Positions 47,291-62,200 of a DNA stretch of 64,000 bases are shown piece after piece (positions within the stretch are counted from its first letter, which is position 1; each line of letters begins with the position of its first letter). Source of the stretch: Nocardia stercoris (GTDB taxonomy: Bacteria; Actinomycetota; Actinomycetes; Mycobacteriales; Mycobacteriaceae). The stretch is from NCBI RefSeq assembly GCF_003696265.1, contig NZ_RFFH01000001.1:372001-436000 (forward strand), given 5' to 3'. A model generated the notes under the pieces. It was not told the origin of the DNA. It saw nothing but the letters and a program-made list of their open reading frames with translations, and searched no databases. Both the position numbers and the translations under genes were made by a program.

Positions 47291-50200
47291 CCCGCCGCTG
47301 ACCGCCGAGCCCCGGCACGGTGCCGTCCCGCTCGCGCCCGCGCAGAACCGGATCTGGCTGCTGAACCGCGCGGATCCCGACTCCGCGGCCTACAACATTC
47401 CACTGGTCCTGCGGCTGAGCGGCACCCTGGACGTGGCCGATCTGCGGGCCGCGCTGGGCGACGTGCTCGAACGCCACGAGGCGCTGCGCACCCGGTATCC
47501 CGCGGTCGACGGCCACGGCACCCAGGACATCCTGTCCGCCGAAGCGGTGCTGGCCCAGTTCCCGCTGATTCCCGAGCCGGTCGAGCCGGCCCAATTGGCC
47601 GACCGGATCCGGGAATTGATCCTGCCGGGCTTCGATCTCGTGGTGCGGGCGCCGATCCGGGCGGAACTGCTGTCGACCGGCCATCCGCTCGAGCACGTGC
47701 TGGTGTTGGTGCTGCACCACATCTGCTGTGACGGTGCGTCGTTGCGCCCGCTGGCCGCCGACTTCGCGATCGCCTACGCCGCCCGGACCGAGAACACCGC
47801 ACCGGCCTGGGCGCCGCTGCGGGTGCAGTACGCCGACTACGCCGTCTGGCACCGCCGGCTGCTCGGCGCCGACGACGATCCCGACGCCCTGCTCGGCAGC
47901 GAGTTGCGCTATTGGACAGCGCAATTGGCCGGCGCGCCGGAGGTGCTCGAGCTGCCCACGGACCGGCCGCGCCCGGCCCGGGCCTCGCTGCGCGGCGGCA
48001 TCGTCGACACCGTGATCCCGGCTCCCGTCTACGCGGCGGTCGAAAACCTCGCGCGGGCCGCCGATGTCACCGCGTTCATGGTCGTGCACGCGGCCGTGGC
48101 CCTGCTGCTGGCCCGGATGTCCGACAGTGCCGACATCGTCGTGGGCGCGCCGGTGGCCGGTCGCGGCGAACGCGATCTCGAACCGCTGGTCGGCATGTTC
48201 GTCAACACGGTCGCGCTGCGCACACCGGTATCGACGGAGGACACCTTCAGCGCCCTGCTGGAACGGGTCAAGGACGTCGATCTCGACGCTTTCGCGCACG
48301 GTGACGTCCCCTTCGATCGGGTCGTGGACGAGCTGCACCTGCACCGTTCGCTGGCGCACGCCCCGCTGTGCCAGGTGTACCTGGCCTTCGACAACACCGA
48401 CCTGCCGCGCCTGGAACTGCCGGGCATGACCGCCGAGGTGGTCGATCCGGGCCCGGAACCGGCCAAGGTCGACCTGGTGATCAGTGTGGCCGGCAACACC
48501 GCCCCCGGCGGCAATGTGGCGCTGCGGATCAACTTCGCCACCGATCTGTTCGAGCAGTCCACCGCCGAGGCGCTCGCCGCCCGGCTGAACCGGATCCTGG
48601 CCGCCGTGGTGGCGGACCCGGACGTGCGGGTCGGCCAGGTGCCGCTGCTGTCGGAGCTCGAACGGGCCGAACTGCTGCCGCGCCGGGGTGCCCCGGCGGT
48701 ACCCGGAATTCCGTTGTGGGAGTTGCTTGCCCGCGGTGCCGAGATCTCGCCCTACGCGGCGGCTGTGGTGTGCGGCGACCGCCGCATCGGCTACGACGAA
48801 CTGGACGAGCTGTCCGACCGCTTCGCACGCCGGCTGCTCGCCGCCGGCGCCGGTCCCGGCGACGTGGTGGCCATGGTGCTGCCGCGCTCGGTCGATTTCG
48901 TGCGCTGCGTGTGGGCGGTCGCCAAGTCGGGCGCGAGCCTGGTGCTGGTCGATCCGCGCAATCCGCGCGACCGGGTGCGTGCCATGCTCGACGACTGCGG
49001 ACCGCGAGTCGTGTTGGCGCTCACCGACACCGAGGAACTCGTGCCGGAGGGCGACTGGTTGCGCCTGGTGGTCGACGACCCGGCGGTCCGCACCGAGATC
49101 GCGGGCTACCCGGCGACACCGGTGACCGACGCCGAGCGCGGCCGGGCGGTGCGCGCCGAGGACGTGGCCTACGTCATCTACACCTCCGGGACCACCGGTG
49201 TGCCCAAGGGCGTGGCCGTCACCAACAGCGGTCTTGCGAATTTCGCTGCCGAACAACAGGATCGGTATCGGGTGACGCCGACTGCGAAGGTATTGCTCGG
49301 TGCCGGACCGGGTTTCGACGCCGTCCTGCTGGAGCTGCTCATGGCGCACCCAGGCGGTGCCACGCTGGTGGTCGCGCCGCAACAGGTGTACGCGGGTACC
49401 GAACTCGCCGATCTGATTCGGCGGCACGGGGTTTCGCACGCCTTCCTCACCCCAACGGTGATGGCGTCGATGTCGCCGTACGGGCTCGGCTGCCTGCGAG
49501 TACTCGTCGCCGGCGGTGAGGCCCTCACCGCCGACCTGGCCGCGGCGTGGGCGCCGGGCCGGCGGCTGCACAACGGGTACGGGCCCACCGAGACCACGAT
49601 CATGGTCGCGATCAGCGACGCGCTCGCGGCGGCCGGGCCGGTCACCATCGGCGGCCCGATCCGCGGCGTCGCGGCACTCGTACTCGACCATCGACTACGG
49701 CCGGTACCCACCGGCGTGGCCGGCGAACTCTACATCTGCGGTGTGCAATTGGCGCGCGGCTACGTCGGGCGTCCGGTCACCACGGCGGCCAGTTTCGTCG
49801 CCAACCCGTACGTCGCGGGCGCCCGCATGTACCGCACCGGTGACCTGGTGCGCTGGACCGCGGACCACGAGCTGTACTACTTGGGCCGCGCCGACAACCA
49901 GGTCAAGATCCGCGGTCAGCGCACCGAACTGGGCGAGATCGAGGCCGTCCTGGCGCGGGATCCGGCCGTGACCCACGCGGTCGTGACGGTCGCCGACGGC
50001 GGCACCGGCGCGGGCCGCCTGGTCGGATATCTGGTCGGCGGGGCGGACGTGGACGCCGAGGCGGTGCGCGCGCAGGCCCGCCGCCTGCTGCCCGCGCACA
50101 TGGTGCCGGACGTCTGCCTGGTCCTGGACCGGTTGCCGCTCACCGCGAGCGGCAAGCTCGACCGGGCCCGCCTGCCCGAGCCGGTGTTCACCCGCACCGC

Positions 50201-53200
50201 CGGCGACATCGCGCCGCGCACCGCGAACGAGCGGGTCGTGGCCGAGATCTACGGCGAGGTGCTCGGTGCCACCGACGTGAGCGCGCTGGACAACTTCTTC
50301 GACCTGGGCGGTAATTCGCTGACCGCCACGAAGGTGGCGGCTCGGCTGTCGAGCGCCTTCGGCATCGACGTCCCGGTACGCGTGCTGTTCGACGCCCCGA
50401 CCGTGGATGCGCTGGCGCGCCACCTGGATTCGGTGCCGATCGACACCAGCGGCACCCGCGGCAGCCGCCTCCCGCTGGGCCCGGCCCAGCGCCCGGAGCG
50501 GATCCCGCTGTCGCCGGCCCAGGCCCGCATGTGGTTCCTGAACCAGTTCGACACCGGCTCGGCCGTGTACAACGTGCCCGTGGTGGTCCGGCTGTCCGGA
50601 CCGCTGGACATCGACGCCATGCGCGCCGCGTTGGCGGACGTCGTGCTCCGGCACGAGACCCTGCGCACCCGCTACCCCGACAGCGATACCGGCCCGTTCC
50701 AGCAGATCCTCGCCGCCGAAGACTGTGCACCCGAGCTGATTCCGGAGATGGTCGCGGCGGAACTGTTGCAGGCCAGAATCGATGCCGAGGCCGCCGCCGG
50801 CTTCGACGTCCGGACCGAGGTGCCGTTCCGGGTCACGTTGCTGCGCACCGCCTCCGACGAGCACACTCTGCTCCTGGTGGTGCACCACATCGCCATCGAC
50901 GGCTCGTCGCTGGCGCCGCTGGCCGCCGATCTGGGCGCCGCCTACGACGCCCGGCACCGGGGCACGGCCCCGGCGTGGACACCACTGCCGGTGCAGTACG
51001 CCGACTATGCCCTGTGGCAGCACGGATTCCTGGGCACCGACGACGATCCCGACAGCGTGAGCGCCGATCAGATCCGGTACTGGCTGGCCGCCTTGGCCGA
51101 GCTGCCCGAGGTGCTCGATCTGCCGGCGGACCGCCCGCGCCCGGCCCAGCAGTCGCTGCGCGGTGCGATGCTGTCGGCGACCCTGCCCGCCGATCTGCAC
51201 CAGGATCTGGTGAGTTTCGCGCGCAGCCGCGGCACGACGGTGTTCATGGTGACCCATGCCGCGTTCGCGGTGCTGCTGGCCCGGCTGTCCGGCACCGACG
51301 ACATCGCGATCGGCACCCCGATCGCGGGCCGCGGCGAACCGGACCTCGACCCACTGATCGGGATGTTCGTCAACACCCTGGTACTGCGGGTGCGGGTCGA
51401 CGGGCAGGCGCCGTTCACCGAGATCCTGGACCGCACTCGCACCTGCGACCTGGGTGCCTTCGACAACGCCGATATTCCGTTCGAACGCCTGGTGGAGGTG
51501 GTGAATCCGCCGCGCAGCACCGCGCACGCGCCCCTCACCCAGATCGGTTTCTCGTTCCAGAACATCGAGGTGCCCAGTGTCGAGCTGGCCGGCCTGCGGG
51601 CCGCGGCCGAGCTGGTGGATCCCGGTGTCGCCAAATACGATCTGCACCTCAACCTGGTCGACAGCCTCGGGCCCGACGGCCTGCCCGGCCCGATTCGGGT
51701 CGAATTCGGTTATGCGACAGACCTGTTCGACGAGACCACGGTCCGGTCGTTCTTCGAGCGGTTCGCGCGGGTGCTGCGCGGGGCGATCGCGGAACCGGGC
51801 CGCCCGGTCGGCGATCTGGCGCTGCTCGGTGGGCAGGAGCGCGCCGACCTGGAACGGTGGGAACACGGACCGGTGCCGTCCGCGGCCGGCTCGACGCTGC
51901 CGGACCTGTTCGCCGCCCAGGCGGCGGCCACCCCGGATCACGTCGCGGTGATCGACGCCGACAGCGGTGTCCGGCGCAGCTATCGCGAGTTCGCCGACGA
52001 GGTGAACGCGCTGGCCCGGGTGCTGATCGGGCGCGGTGTCGGCCCGGGTGACGTGGTCGCGGTGGCGATGCGGCGGTCGGTCGACCTGCTGCGCACCCTG
52101 TACGCGATCCACGCGGCCGGCGCCGCGTATCTGCCGCTGGACCCGGATCATCCGGCCGACCGGCTGCGCACGGTGCTCGACGCCGCGCGCCCGGCCGCCG
52201 TGCTGACCCGCGCCGGTGACACCGTCGAGTTGCCCGCCGACGTAACCGCCTGGGAGCTGGGCGAACCGGTGACCGCGGGCACGAGCACCGCGCCCGTCAC
52301 CGACGCCGAGCGGTCGCGCCCGCTGCGGCCCGCGGACCTGGCGTACATCATCTTCACCTCCGGTTCGACCGGCGTGCCCAAGGGCGTGGCCCTGCCGCAC
52401 GCGGCGGTGGCGAACCAGATGTGCTGGATGCGTATGCATTACCGCCTCGGCTCCGCCGACACGCTGCTGCTGCGCACCCCGGTCACCTTCGACCTGTCGG
52501 TGTGGGAGTTGTTCTCCGCGTTGGTGTCCGGCGCGTCCCTGGTGGTCGCCGGGCGTGACGATCACGTCGACCAGAGCGCGATCGCGCGGCTGTGCGCCCG
52601 GTACCGCGTGACCGTGGCCGACTTCGTGCCGTCGCTGCTGTCCGTCTTCGCCGATGTGGTTGCGGCCCAACCGGATACCTACGACCTGAGCGCGCTGCGT
52701 CAGGTGCTGTGCATCGGTGAGGCACTAGACCGCGGCACCGTGGCGCGGTTGCGCGAGATCAGCGGCGCCCGGGTCGACAACCTGTACGGCCCCACCGAGG
52801 CGGCGGTCAGCGTCACCGCCGGCGAGATCGACGCCCTCGACACCCCGATCGTCCCGATCGGCGCGCCCGAGGCCGGCGTCACCGTGCACGTCCTCGACGA
52901 GCGGCTGCGGCCGGTGCCCCCGGGCGTGACCGGCGAGCTGTACCTGGGCGGAATTCAGCTGGCCCGAGGCTATCTCGGCCGCCCCGGACTGACCGCGGAG
53001 CGTTTCGTCGCAAACCCGTTCGGGTCCGCGCACAGCACGGCTCGAGCCCGCAGTGTTCCAGAGTCCGCTCTCCGGAGTGACCGGCTCTACCGCACCGGCG
53101 ACCTCGTCTGCTGGACCGCCGACGGCCGGCTGCGGTACCTGCGCCGCAGCGACTTCCAGGTCAAGATCCGCGGCCTGCGCGTCGAACTCGGCGAGATCGA

Positions 53201-56200
53201 GGCGGCACTGCTCGCCCACGAGCACATCAGCACCGCGGTCGCGCGGGTGCGGGCGGTGGCGGGGGAGCAGATCCTCACCGCCTACATCGTGGGCGACGAC
53301 GACGCCCTCGACAGCCGCGCCGTGCGGTCCTTCCTGCTCGAGCGGCTACCCGCGTATATGGTTCCCGCGCAGGTGATCCGGATCCCGGCGATGCCGCTCA
53401 CCACCAACGGCAAGATCGACTATCGGGCCTTGCCGGCGCCGGATCCCACCGCCGCCGCCACCGACTACCGGGCACCCAGCGGGATCACCGAGCAGACGAT
53501 CGCCGAGGTGATCGGCGAACTGGTCGGGCACCCGGCCGTCGGCGCCGACGACAACTTCTTCGAACTGGGCGGGAACTCGCTGCTCGCCACCCGGGCCCTG
53601 GCCCGTGTCGGTGACGTGCTCGGCGTGTCGATCCCGGTGCGCGCCATCTTCGAAGCACCCACGGTGGCCGAACTGGCCGGCTGGGTCGAGCGCCTGCGCA
53701 CCGACGCGGCCGGTCTGCCCGCCCTGGTGGCCGGTCCGCGACCCGAACGAATTCCGTTGTCGCACGCCCAGCATCGGATGTGGCTGCTCAACCGGATCGA
53801 ATCCGACACGGCCACCTACGTGGTGCCGCTCGCGGTCCGGCTCGACGGCGAGCTCGACACCGCCGCACTGGCATCCGCGCTGGGCGACGTGCTGGACCGG
53901 CACGAGATCCTGCGCACCACCTACCCCGCGATCGACGGCGTTCCGGCGCAGGTGATCCTGCCCGCCGCCGACGTCGTGGCGAGCTGTGACCTGCGGCTGC
54001 GCACGACCACCGAAGCGGACCTGCCGGCGGAACTGACCGCCTTCTTCGGCACGGGATTCGATGTGGTCCAGGCCCCGCCGCTGCGCATCGCCCTGTTCCG
54101 GTTGTCGGACACCACGCACGTGCTCGCGTTGGCGGTGCACCACATCAGCTGCGACGGCTTCTCGGTGGCACCGCTGACCGCCGATATCCTCACCGCCTAC
54201 GCGGCGCGCCGCGCCGACCGGATCCCGGACTGGGCGCCGCTGCCGGTGCAGTACGCGGATTACGCCCTGTGGCAACGGGATCTGCTCGGATCACCGGACG
54301 ACCCGGAGTCGCTGTCCGGCCGCGACATCGCCTACTGGCACAGCCAGCTGGCCGGGATCCCGGAACTGCTGGATCTGCCTGCCGATCGTCCCCGCCCGCT
54401 CGTGCAGTCGCATCACGGCGCGACCGTCTCGCTGGCCGTTCCGGCCGAGGTGGCGGCGGGGCTCGAGACGCTGGCCCGCCGCAGCGGGGTGACCACTTTC
54501 ATGGTCGTGCACACCGCGCTCGCGGTGCTGTTGGCCCGGCTGTCCGGCGGCGACGACATCACCATCGGTGTGCCGCACGCCGGACGCGGCGACCGCACCC
54601 TGGACCGGCTGGTCGGCATGTTCGTCAACACGCTGGTGCTGCGCACGCGGGTGCGGCCCGACCAGCGGTTCGCCGACCTGCTGGATCTGAACCGCCGCAC
54701 CGACATCGAAGCCTTCGACCACGCCGCCGTCCCGTTCGAGCAGCTGGTGGAGATGCTCGATCCGGTTCGGTCGACGGCACATTCGCCGCTGTTCCAGGTG
54801 ATGCTCGCCTACCAGAACATGGAACGCGCGCGCCTCGAACTGCCCGGTCTCGCGGTGACCGCGCTGGACGTCGGCGCCGATGCCGCGATCGCGGATCTGC
54901 TGCTGATGGTGACCGAGGAGCGCGGTCCCCGCAACGAGCCCACCGGTCTGGGCCTGCGGCTGACCTATGCCACCGATCTGTTCGAGGCGGACACGGCGCA
55001 TCGGCTGCTCTGCCGGTTCGTCCGGGTGCTGGCCGCGGCCGTGGCCGACCCGGACGTCGTGGTGGGCGACATCGATCTGGTCGACACCGGGTTGAACCGG
55101 GTGTCCGACGTGGTGCTTCCGCCGGCCCGGACCCTCCTCGAGGCCTTCGACGAGCAGGTGGCCCGCACCCCCGACGCCGTGGCCGTGCGGGTACCCGGTG
55201 GGCGTGCGCTGACCTACCGGGAGTTCGATGCCGAGGTGAACCGGCTCGCGCGGTACCTGATCGCCTGCGGCGCCGGGCCGGAAACCACTGTGGCCGTGGC
55301 GATTCGCCGCTCGCTCGAGTCGGTGGTGGCCATCTATGCCGTGGTGCGGGCCGGCGCGGCGTTCGTGCCGATCGATCCCGACCACCCCGCCGCCCGCATC
55401 GCCCATGTGACCGCTGCGGCCCGGCCGCTGCTGATCGTCACCACCTCCGGCGCCGAGAGCGCGCTGCCCGGTGAGATCGAGCGGGTCCGGCTCGACGGCC
55501 TGGACCTCTCGGCGCTGTCCGGCGAGCCGATCGGGGCCGCGGAACGGCGAATGCCGTTGCGGCCGGACAATATCGTGTACGTGCTGTTCACCTCCGGGTC
55601 GACCGGCGCGCCGAAGGGCGTGGCACTGACGCACGCCGCGACCGACCACCAACTCACCTGGGCCCAGGGCGAATACCCGCACGACGCCTCGGATGTGGTG
55701 CTGCACAAGACGCCGACCACCTTCGACATCGCGGTGTGGGAACTGTTCTGGCCGTTGCGCGCCGGCGCGCAGATCCTGGTCGCCGCCCCCGACGGCCACC
55801 GGGACCCGGGCTACCTGGCCGCGATCCTGGCCGCCGAGCCCGTCACTACCGTGCACTTCGTGCCCTCGATGCTGGAGGTGCTGCTCGAACAGTCCGGCGC
55901 CGCAGCCCTTTCCCGGGTGCGCCACGTGTTCCCGGCCGGTGAGGCGCTGTCGCGGCGCACCGCGGACCGAGCGCTGCGGTTGTTCCCGAACGCGGCGGTG
56001 GTCAACTGGTACGGCCCGGCCGAAGCTGAGGTGGTCACCGCCTACCGGTGCGATGCCGCCGATTCCGATGTGGGCGTGACAGTTCCGATCGGTGAGCCGG
56101 TGACGGGTATGGCGGCGTGGGTGCTGAACTCGCGGCTGCGACCGGTGCCGGCCGGGGTGGTCGGCGAGCTCTACGTCTCTGGTGCGCAGCTGGCCCGCGG

Positions 56201-59200
56201 CTATCACGGCCGCCAAGACCTGACCGCCACGACATTCCTCGCGAACCCCTTCGGCCGTCCGGGTGAACGGCTCTACCGCACCGGCGATCTGGCCCGGTGG
56301 ACCAGGTCCGGGCAGCTGGAGTTCGTGGGCCGCAGTGACTTCCAGGTGAAGTTCCACGGCCAGCGGGTCGAGCCCGGCGATATCGAGGCCGCGCTGCACA
56401 CGATCGACTCGGTCGCGCGAGCGGTCGCCGTCGTCACCTCGGACCGGATCTGGGCCTATGTGACCCCGGCCCCCGGCGCCGCACCGGACGGGCGCGAACT
56501 CCGCCGCGAACTGACCCGCCTGCTGCCCGCCTACCTGGTGCCCGGCGCGGTGCGGGTGCTGGAATCGTTGCCGCTCAACGCGAACGGAAAGCTGGACCGC
56601 GCCGCGCTGCCCGCCCCGGTGGCCGACGACGCCCAGGAGTACGTCGCGCCGCGCACCGACACCGAGGCTGTGCTGGCCAAGGTGGTCGCCGAGGTCGTCG
56701 GTGTGGACCGGGTCAGCACGGCCGCGGATCTGTTCGAAATCGGCGTGACCTCGCTGTCGGCCGCGCAGATCGCCGCCCGCGCCGAGTCCGGGCTGCGGGT
56801 CCAGGTCGGCATCCGGGATCTGTTCGAGGCCCGCACGGTCGCCGCGCTGGCCGAGCGCGTCGCGGAGCGGGAGCGGTACACCAGCGTCCCGCTGGTTCGC
56901 CGCACCGGGCACGCGCCGGTGCCGTTGGCCGCCGCACAGCGCCGGATGTGGATTCTCGACCAGCTCGATCCGGCCTCGGGCGCCTACAACATCTGCTTCG
57001 CCGCGCGCCTGACCGGCCCGCTGGACGTGGACGCGCTGCGTGCCGCCTACGGCGACGTGGTGGCCCGGCACGAACCGCTGCGGACGGTGTATCCGGCGAT
57101 CGACGGGCAGCCGCGCCAGGTGCTGCGGCCCGCGTCGGAGAGCTCGATGCTGATCGAGGACGAGGTCGATCCCGCGCACCTGGCCGAGCACATGCGGGCC
57201 GCCGCGACCGCGGGTTTCGATGTGGCACAGGCTGGTCCGGTCCGGACCTGGCTGTACCACACCGGTCCGGACGAGCACGTGCTGCTGGTGGTGGTCCACC
57301 ACATCGCCGCCGACGGCGCGTCCATGCCGCCACTGGCCCGAGACGTGTTCACCGCCTATCGATCTCGCCTCGGTGGCTTCGCGCCGCAGTGGCAGCCGCT
57401 GCCGGTCACATACGCCGACTACGCGGTGTGGCAGCACGAGCTGCTCGGTGCCGAGGACGACCCGGCGTCGCTGGCGGGCCGCCAGATCGCCTACTGGCAG
57501 CGGGCACTCGCCGACGCCCCCGAACTGCTGGAGCTGCCGCTCGACCGGCCCCGCCCGGCCGTGCTGTCCACCGCGGGTGACCGCATCGTCTTCGCGGTCG
57601 ACCCCGAATTGCACAGTGCGGTCACCGACCTCGCGCGTCGCGAGGGTGTCACGGTGTTCATGGTGCTGCACGCCGCGCTGGCGCTGCTGCTGGGCCGGAT
57701 CGCCCGGACCGGGGACGTGTCGATCGGCACGCCGGTCGCCGGCCGCGGCCGCCCCGAACTCGACGACCTGGTCGGCATGTTCGTCAACACCGTCGTGCTG
57801 CGCACCCGGATCGACGAGGACCTGTCGTTCACCGACTTCCTCGCCGGTGTGCGCGGTGCCGACCTCGAGGCGCTGGCCCACGCGGACGTACCGTTCGAGC
57901 GGCTGGTCGACCTGCTGGCGCCCACGCGGTCGACCGCCTATTCGCCGCTCTACCAAGTCATGTTCACGCTGCGCAATGCCGGCGCGCCTCGCTTCGACCT
58001 GGACGGGATCGATGTGGAGGTGCTGGATCCCGGTGTGGCACAGGCCAAGACCGATCTGTCGGTATTCCTCGCCGAGCGCACCGAGGGCGGGATCGACGGC
58101 GAGATCGTGTTCGCCACCGACCTTTTCGGCCCGGACACGGTCCGCCGGTTCGCCGACGGCCTGATCCGCGTGCTGACCGCGATCACGACGGAACCGGCTC
58201 GGCCGGTCGCGAGGATCAGCCTGCTCGACGCGGAGGAGGCGGCGACCCTGCTGCCCGCCGGCCGGCCCGCCTACGTGGCTCCCGCCGTCCTGCCGGAGCT
58301 GCTGTCCCGTGCCGCGGCCGACCCGGCCGCAACCGCCCTCATCGGTGCGGACGAGACCCTCACCTACGGCGAGCTGGACCGGCGGTCGAACCAGCTGGCG
58401 CGGCAGCTGATCGCGGCCGGGGCCGCCCCGGGCACGTTCGTCGCGCTGGCCCTGCCGCGCTCGGCCGGCTACCACGTCGCGCTGTGGGCGATCACCAAGA
58501 CCGGTGCCGCGTTCGTACCGCTCGATCTGCGCTATCCGGCCGAACGGATCGCGCACGTGGTACAGGACTCCGGCGTGCGCCTGGGCGTCACGCTGACCTC
58601 GGCGCGGGACGGAAACCTATTGCCCGACACGGTGTCCTGGCTCGAGCTCGACGACCCGGCGCTGATCGCGCAGCGGGACGCCTGGTCCGAGGGCCCGATC
58701 ACCGACGCCGACCGGCGCCGCCCGCTGCGCCTGCAGGACGCGGTGTACGTGGTCTACACCTCCGGTTCGACCGGGACGCCGAAGGGCGTCGTGGTCACCC
58801 ATGCCGGTCTGGCGAGCTTCGCGGCCGAGGGCAGTACGCACTATCTGATCACCGCGAAGTCGCGGATATTGCAGGTCTCCGCACCGGCTTTCGACGCGGT
58901 CATGATGGAACTGCTCATGGCCTGCGATGCGGGCGCGGCCCTCGTCGTCGCGCCTCCGGAGGTGTACGCCGGACCGGAACTCGCGGAACTGATTCGCCGG
59001 CACAGGGTTTCGCACTCGTTCATGACGCCGGGTGTGCTCGCCACCATGTCACCCGAGGGCATGTCCCACCTGCAGATGCTGACCATCGGTGGTGAGGCGA
59101 TGCCCGCGGATCTGCTGGCGGCCTGGGCGCCGGGGCGCCGGTTCCACAACGTGTACGGCCCCACCGAAACCACCATCGCCGCGACCGTGACCGGCCCGCT

Positions 59201-62200
59201 GCGGCCCGGCGACCCGATCACCATCGGCCACCCGTTCTGCGGCATGCAGGCTCTGGTGCTGGATCAGCGGTTGCGGCCGGTGCCGGTCGGTGTGACCGGT
59301 GAGTTGTACCTGACCGGAACGCATCTGGCCCGTGGTTACCTCAACCGCCCGGTCACGACGGCGGCGGCCTTCGTCGCCTCGCCGTACGAGCCCGGATTCC
59401 GGATGTACCGCACCGGCGACCTGGTCCGCTGGAGTCCGTCCCGTGCCCTGGAATACGTGGGGCGGGCCGACTTCCAGGTCAAGGTCCGCGGTCAGCGCGT
59501 CGAGCTCGGCGAGATCGACGCGGCACTGCTGGCCTGCGCGGAGGTGGGCGCGGCGGTGACGGTGAGTCGGCCCGGCCGCGCCGGGCAGACCGTCCTGGTC
59601 GCGTATGTCGTTGCCGCCGAGGGGCAGTCGCTGGACCCCAACACGATCCGGGAGCGGATCGCGCGGACCCTGCCCGACCACATGGTGCCCACCACAATCA
59701 TGGTGCTGGACGAGCTGCCGCTCACCGCCACCGGCAAACTGAACCGGCGCGCGCTGCCCGAACCCATTGCGGTGCTGCCTGATTCGGTCGCCGTGCCGGA
59801 GACCGAGCTGGAGTACCGGATCGGCGGCATCTTCGCCGAGGTCCTGGGTCTGGACCGGGTCGCGGTCGACGGGTCGTTCTTCGCGCTGGGCGGTGACTCG
59901 ATCATGTCGATCCAGCTCGCGGCCCGGCTGAAGGCGGCCGGTGTGCCGATCACCGCGCGAGACATCTTCGAGCACAAGACGGTTCGCGGTCTGGCCGCGG
60001 CGGCGCAGGCGGCCGGGCGCGCGGAGCTCACCGAACTGCCGGGTGGCGGTGTCGGCGACATCCCGTTCACGCCCATCGTGTCCTGGTATCTGGAGCGGCT
60101 CGCGGGTGTGTCCCGGTTCGCTCAGACGCTGCTGGTGGGTCTGCCCGGCGACGCCCGCCGCGCGGACGTGGAGGCCACGGTGCAGGCGGTCCTCGACCGG
60201 CACGACATGCTGCGGGCCCGGCTCGGTGCCCACGGACTGGAGGTGCCGCCCGCGGGCGGCGCGGCCGCCGCGACCGCGGTGCTGGTCCGGACCTTCGGGG
60301 CCGACGCGGTCCCGGGCAGCTCCGGCTTCACGGCGGTGCTCGACGCGGCGCTCGACGAGGCGGCCGCGCAACTCGACCCGGCCACCGGTGATCTGCTGCG
60401 GGTGGTGTGCCTGTTGCCGGAACCCGGTGTCGCCGCCACCGGACGCGCCCTGATCGTGATCCATCACCTGGCCGTGGACGGTGTGTCCTGGCGAATCCTG
60501 ATCCCGGACTTCGTGACCGCATGGCAGCGGATCACCACGGGCGACCCGGCCGGCCTGCCGGCGGTGGGCACCTCGATGCGCCGCTGGGCCCGTGCCCTGA
60601 CCGACGCGGCCGCCGGGCGGGACGGCGAAGTGGAACTGTGGGAGCGCGTCGGCGAGTACACCGAGCCGCTGCTCGGCCGCGCCGCCCTCGACCCGGCCGT
60701 GGACACGACCGCCACGGTCGAGCAGCTCACCCTGACCGTCCCGGTCGCGGTGACCACCGCGCTGCTGGGTTCGGTGCCGCGCGCCGCGCACGGCAGCATC
60801 GACGACGCCTTGCTCGCGGGACTGGTTGTGGCACTGAACCGTTGGCGGCGCCGGCGCGGTATCGAGCACGACGGCGCGCGGATCCTGCTGGAGAGCCACG
60901 GCCGTGAGGAGCAGATCGCGCCCGGTGCCGATCTGTCCCGGACGGTCGGCTGGTTCACCAGCGCCTATCCCGTGGTGCTCGAGGTCGCCGGTGACGATCC
61001 GGCCGCCGCGGTGCTCGCGGTGAAGGATCAGCTACGGGCGGTGCCGGACAAGGGAATCGGCTACGGCCTGCTGCGCTACCGGCGCCCCGACACCGCCGCC
61101 CGGCTCGCCGGACTGCCGGAGCCACAGATCGCGTTCAACAACCTCGGCCGGGCCGGCGTCGACGTCGCGGCCCTCTCCGACGTGGCCTGGGTGCCGGCGA
61201 GTGAGGACTTCGACCAGCGGCTCGCTATCGATCCCGCCATGCCGGCGGCGGCGCCGCTCACCGTCGACGCGGTGATCACCGATACCCCGGACGGCCCGGA
61301 GATGAATGCCCGAATCGGTTACGCGACAAGGATTCTCGATGAATCCGACGTCAGCGAGCTGGCCCGGGAATGGGGCACCGTCCTGGTCGAGATCGCCGCC
61401 GCGGCCGAGCGGACCGCGGACTGGGGCCTGTCCCCGTCGGACGCGCCGCTGGTCGAGGTCACCCAGGACGATCTGGACCGGTTCGCGCAGGCCTACGGCC
61501 CGCTGACCGCGGTCTGGCCACCGGCGCCGCTGCAGTCCGGGCTGCTGTTCCACGCCGAACTCGCCGCCGGCGCGCTCGACGTGTACACCGCGCAGGCCGA
61601 GCTGACGCTGACCGGGCCGGTCGACGCCGACCGGCTCCGGGACGCGGCTCACGCTCTGCTGCAACGGAATCCGAACTTGCGGGCCGCCTTCCCCCGCACC
61701 GGCGCGGGCCGGATCGCGCAGGTCGTGCCGGAACACGTGGAGCTGCCCTGGCGCACCGTCGACCTGTCCGGCGAGGCGCCGTCGGCACTGGCCCGGGTAC
61801 TCGAGGCCGAACGCGAGCGGCCCTTCGACGCTGCCGAGCCGCCACTGCTGCGGCTGGTCCTGGTGACCGTCGGACCGGACGAATACCAGCTGGTCCTGAC
61901 CGCGCACCACTTGCTGCTCGACGGCTGGTCCCTGCCGCTGCTGCTGCGCGAGCTGGTCGGGCTGTACGCGGTGCGCGGCGACGCCGCCGCCCTGCCCGCC
62001 ACCACCTCCTACGGCAGCTACCTGCGGTGGCTGGCCGAGCGGGACGACGCGGCGGACGTCGCGGTGTGGCGCGACGTGCTGGGGGAGGGGCTCGAACCCA
62101 CCCTGCTGGCCGGCACGCGGCCCGACGCCACTGTCCAGGTCCCGGTCGACCTCACCGTCGACCTGGGCTCCGAGGTCACTGCCGCGCTCACGGAATTCGC

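Noticed and set aside
44148..49691. 1847-codon open frame antisense to the NRPS
   Set aside because: GC-rich codon bias keeps antisense frames open. The translation is low in hydrophobic order, rich in His/Arg/Gln, and the sense strand encodes perfect NRPS domains.
54291..58556. 1421-codon antisense open frame
   Set aside because: Same shadow effect; the sense strand carries modules 4 and 5 with all motifs.
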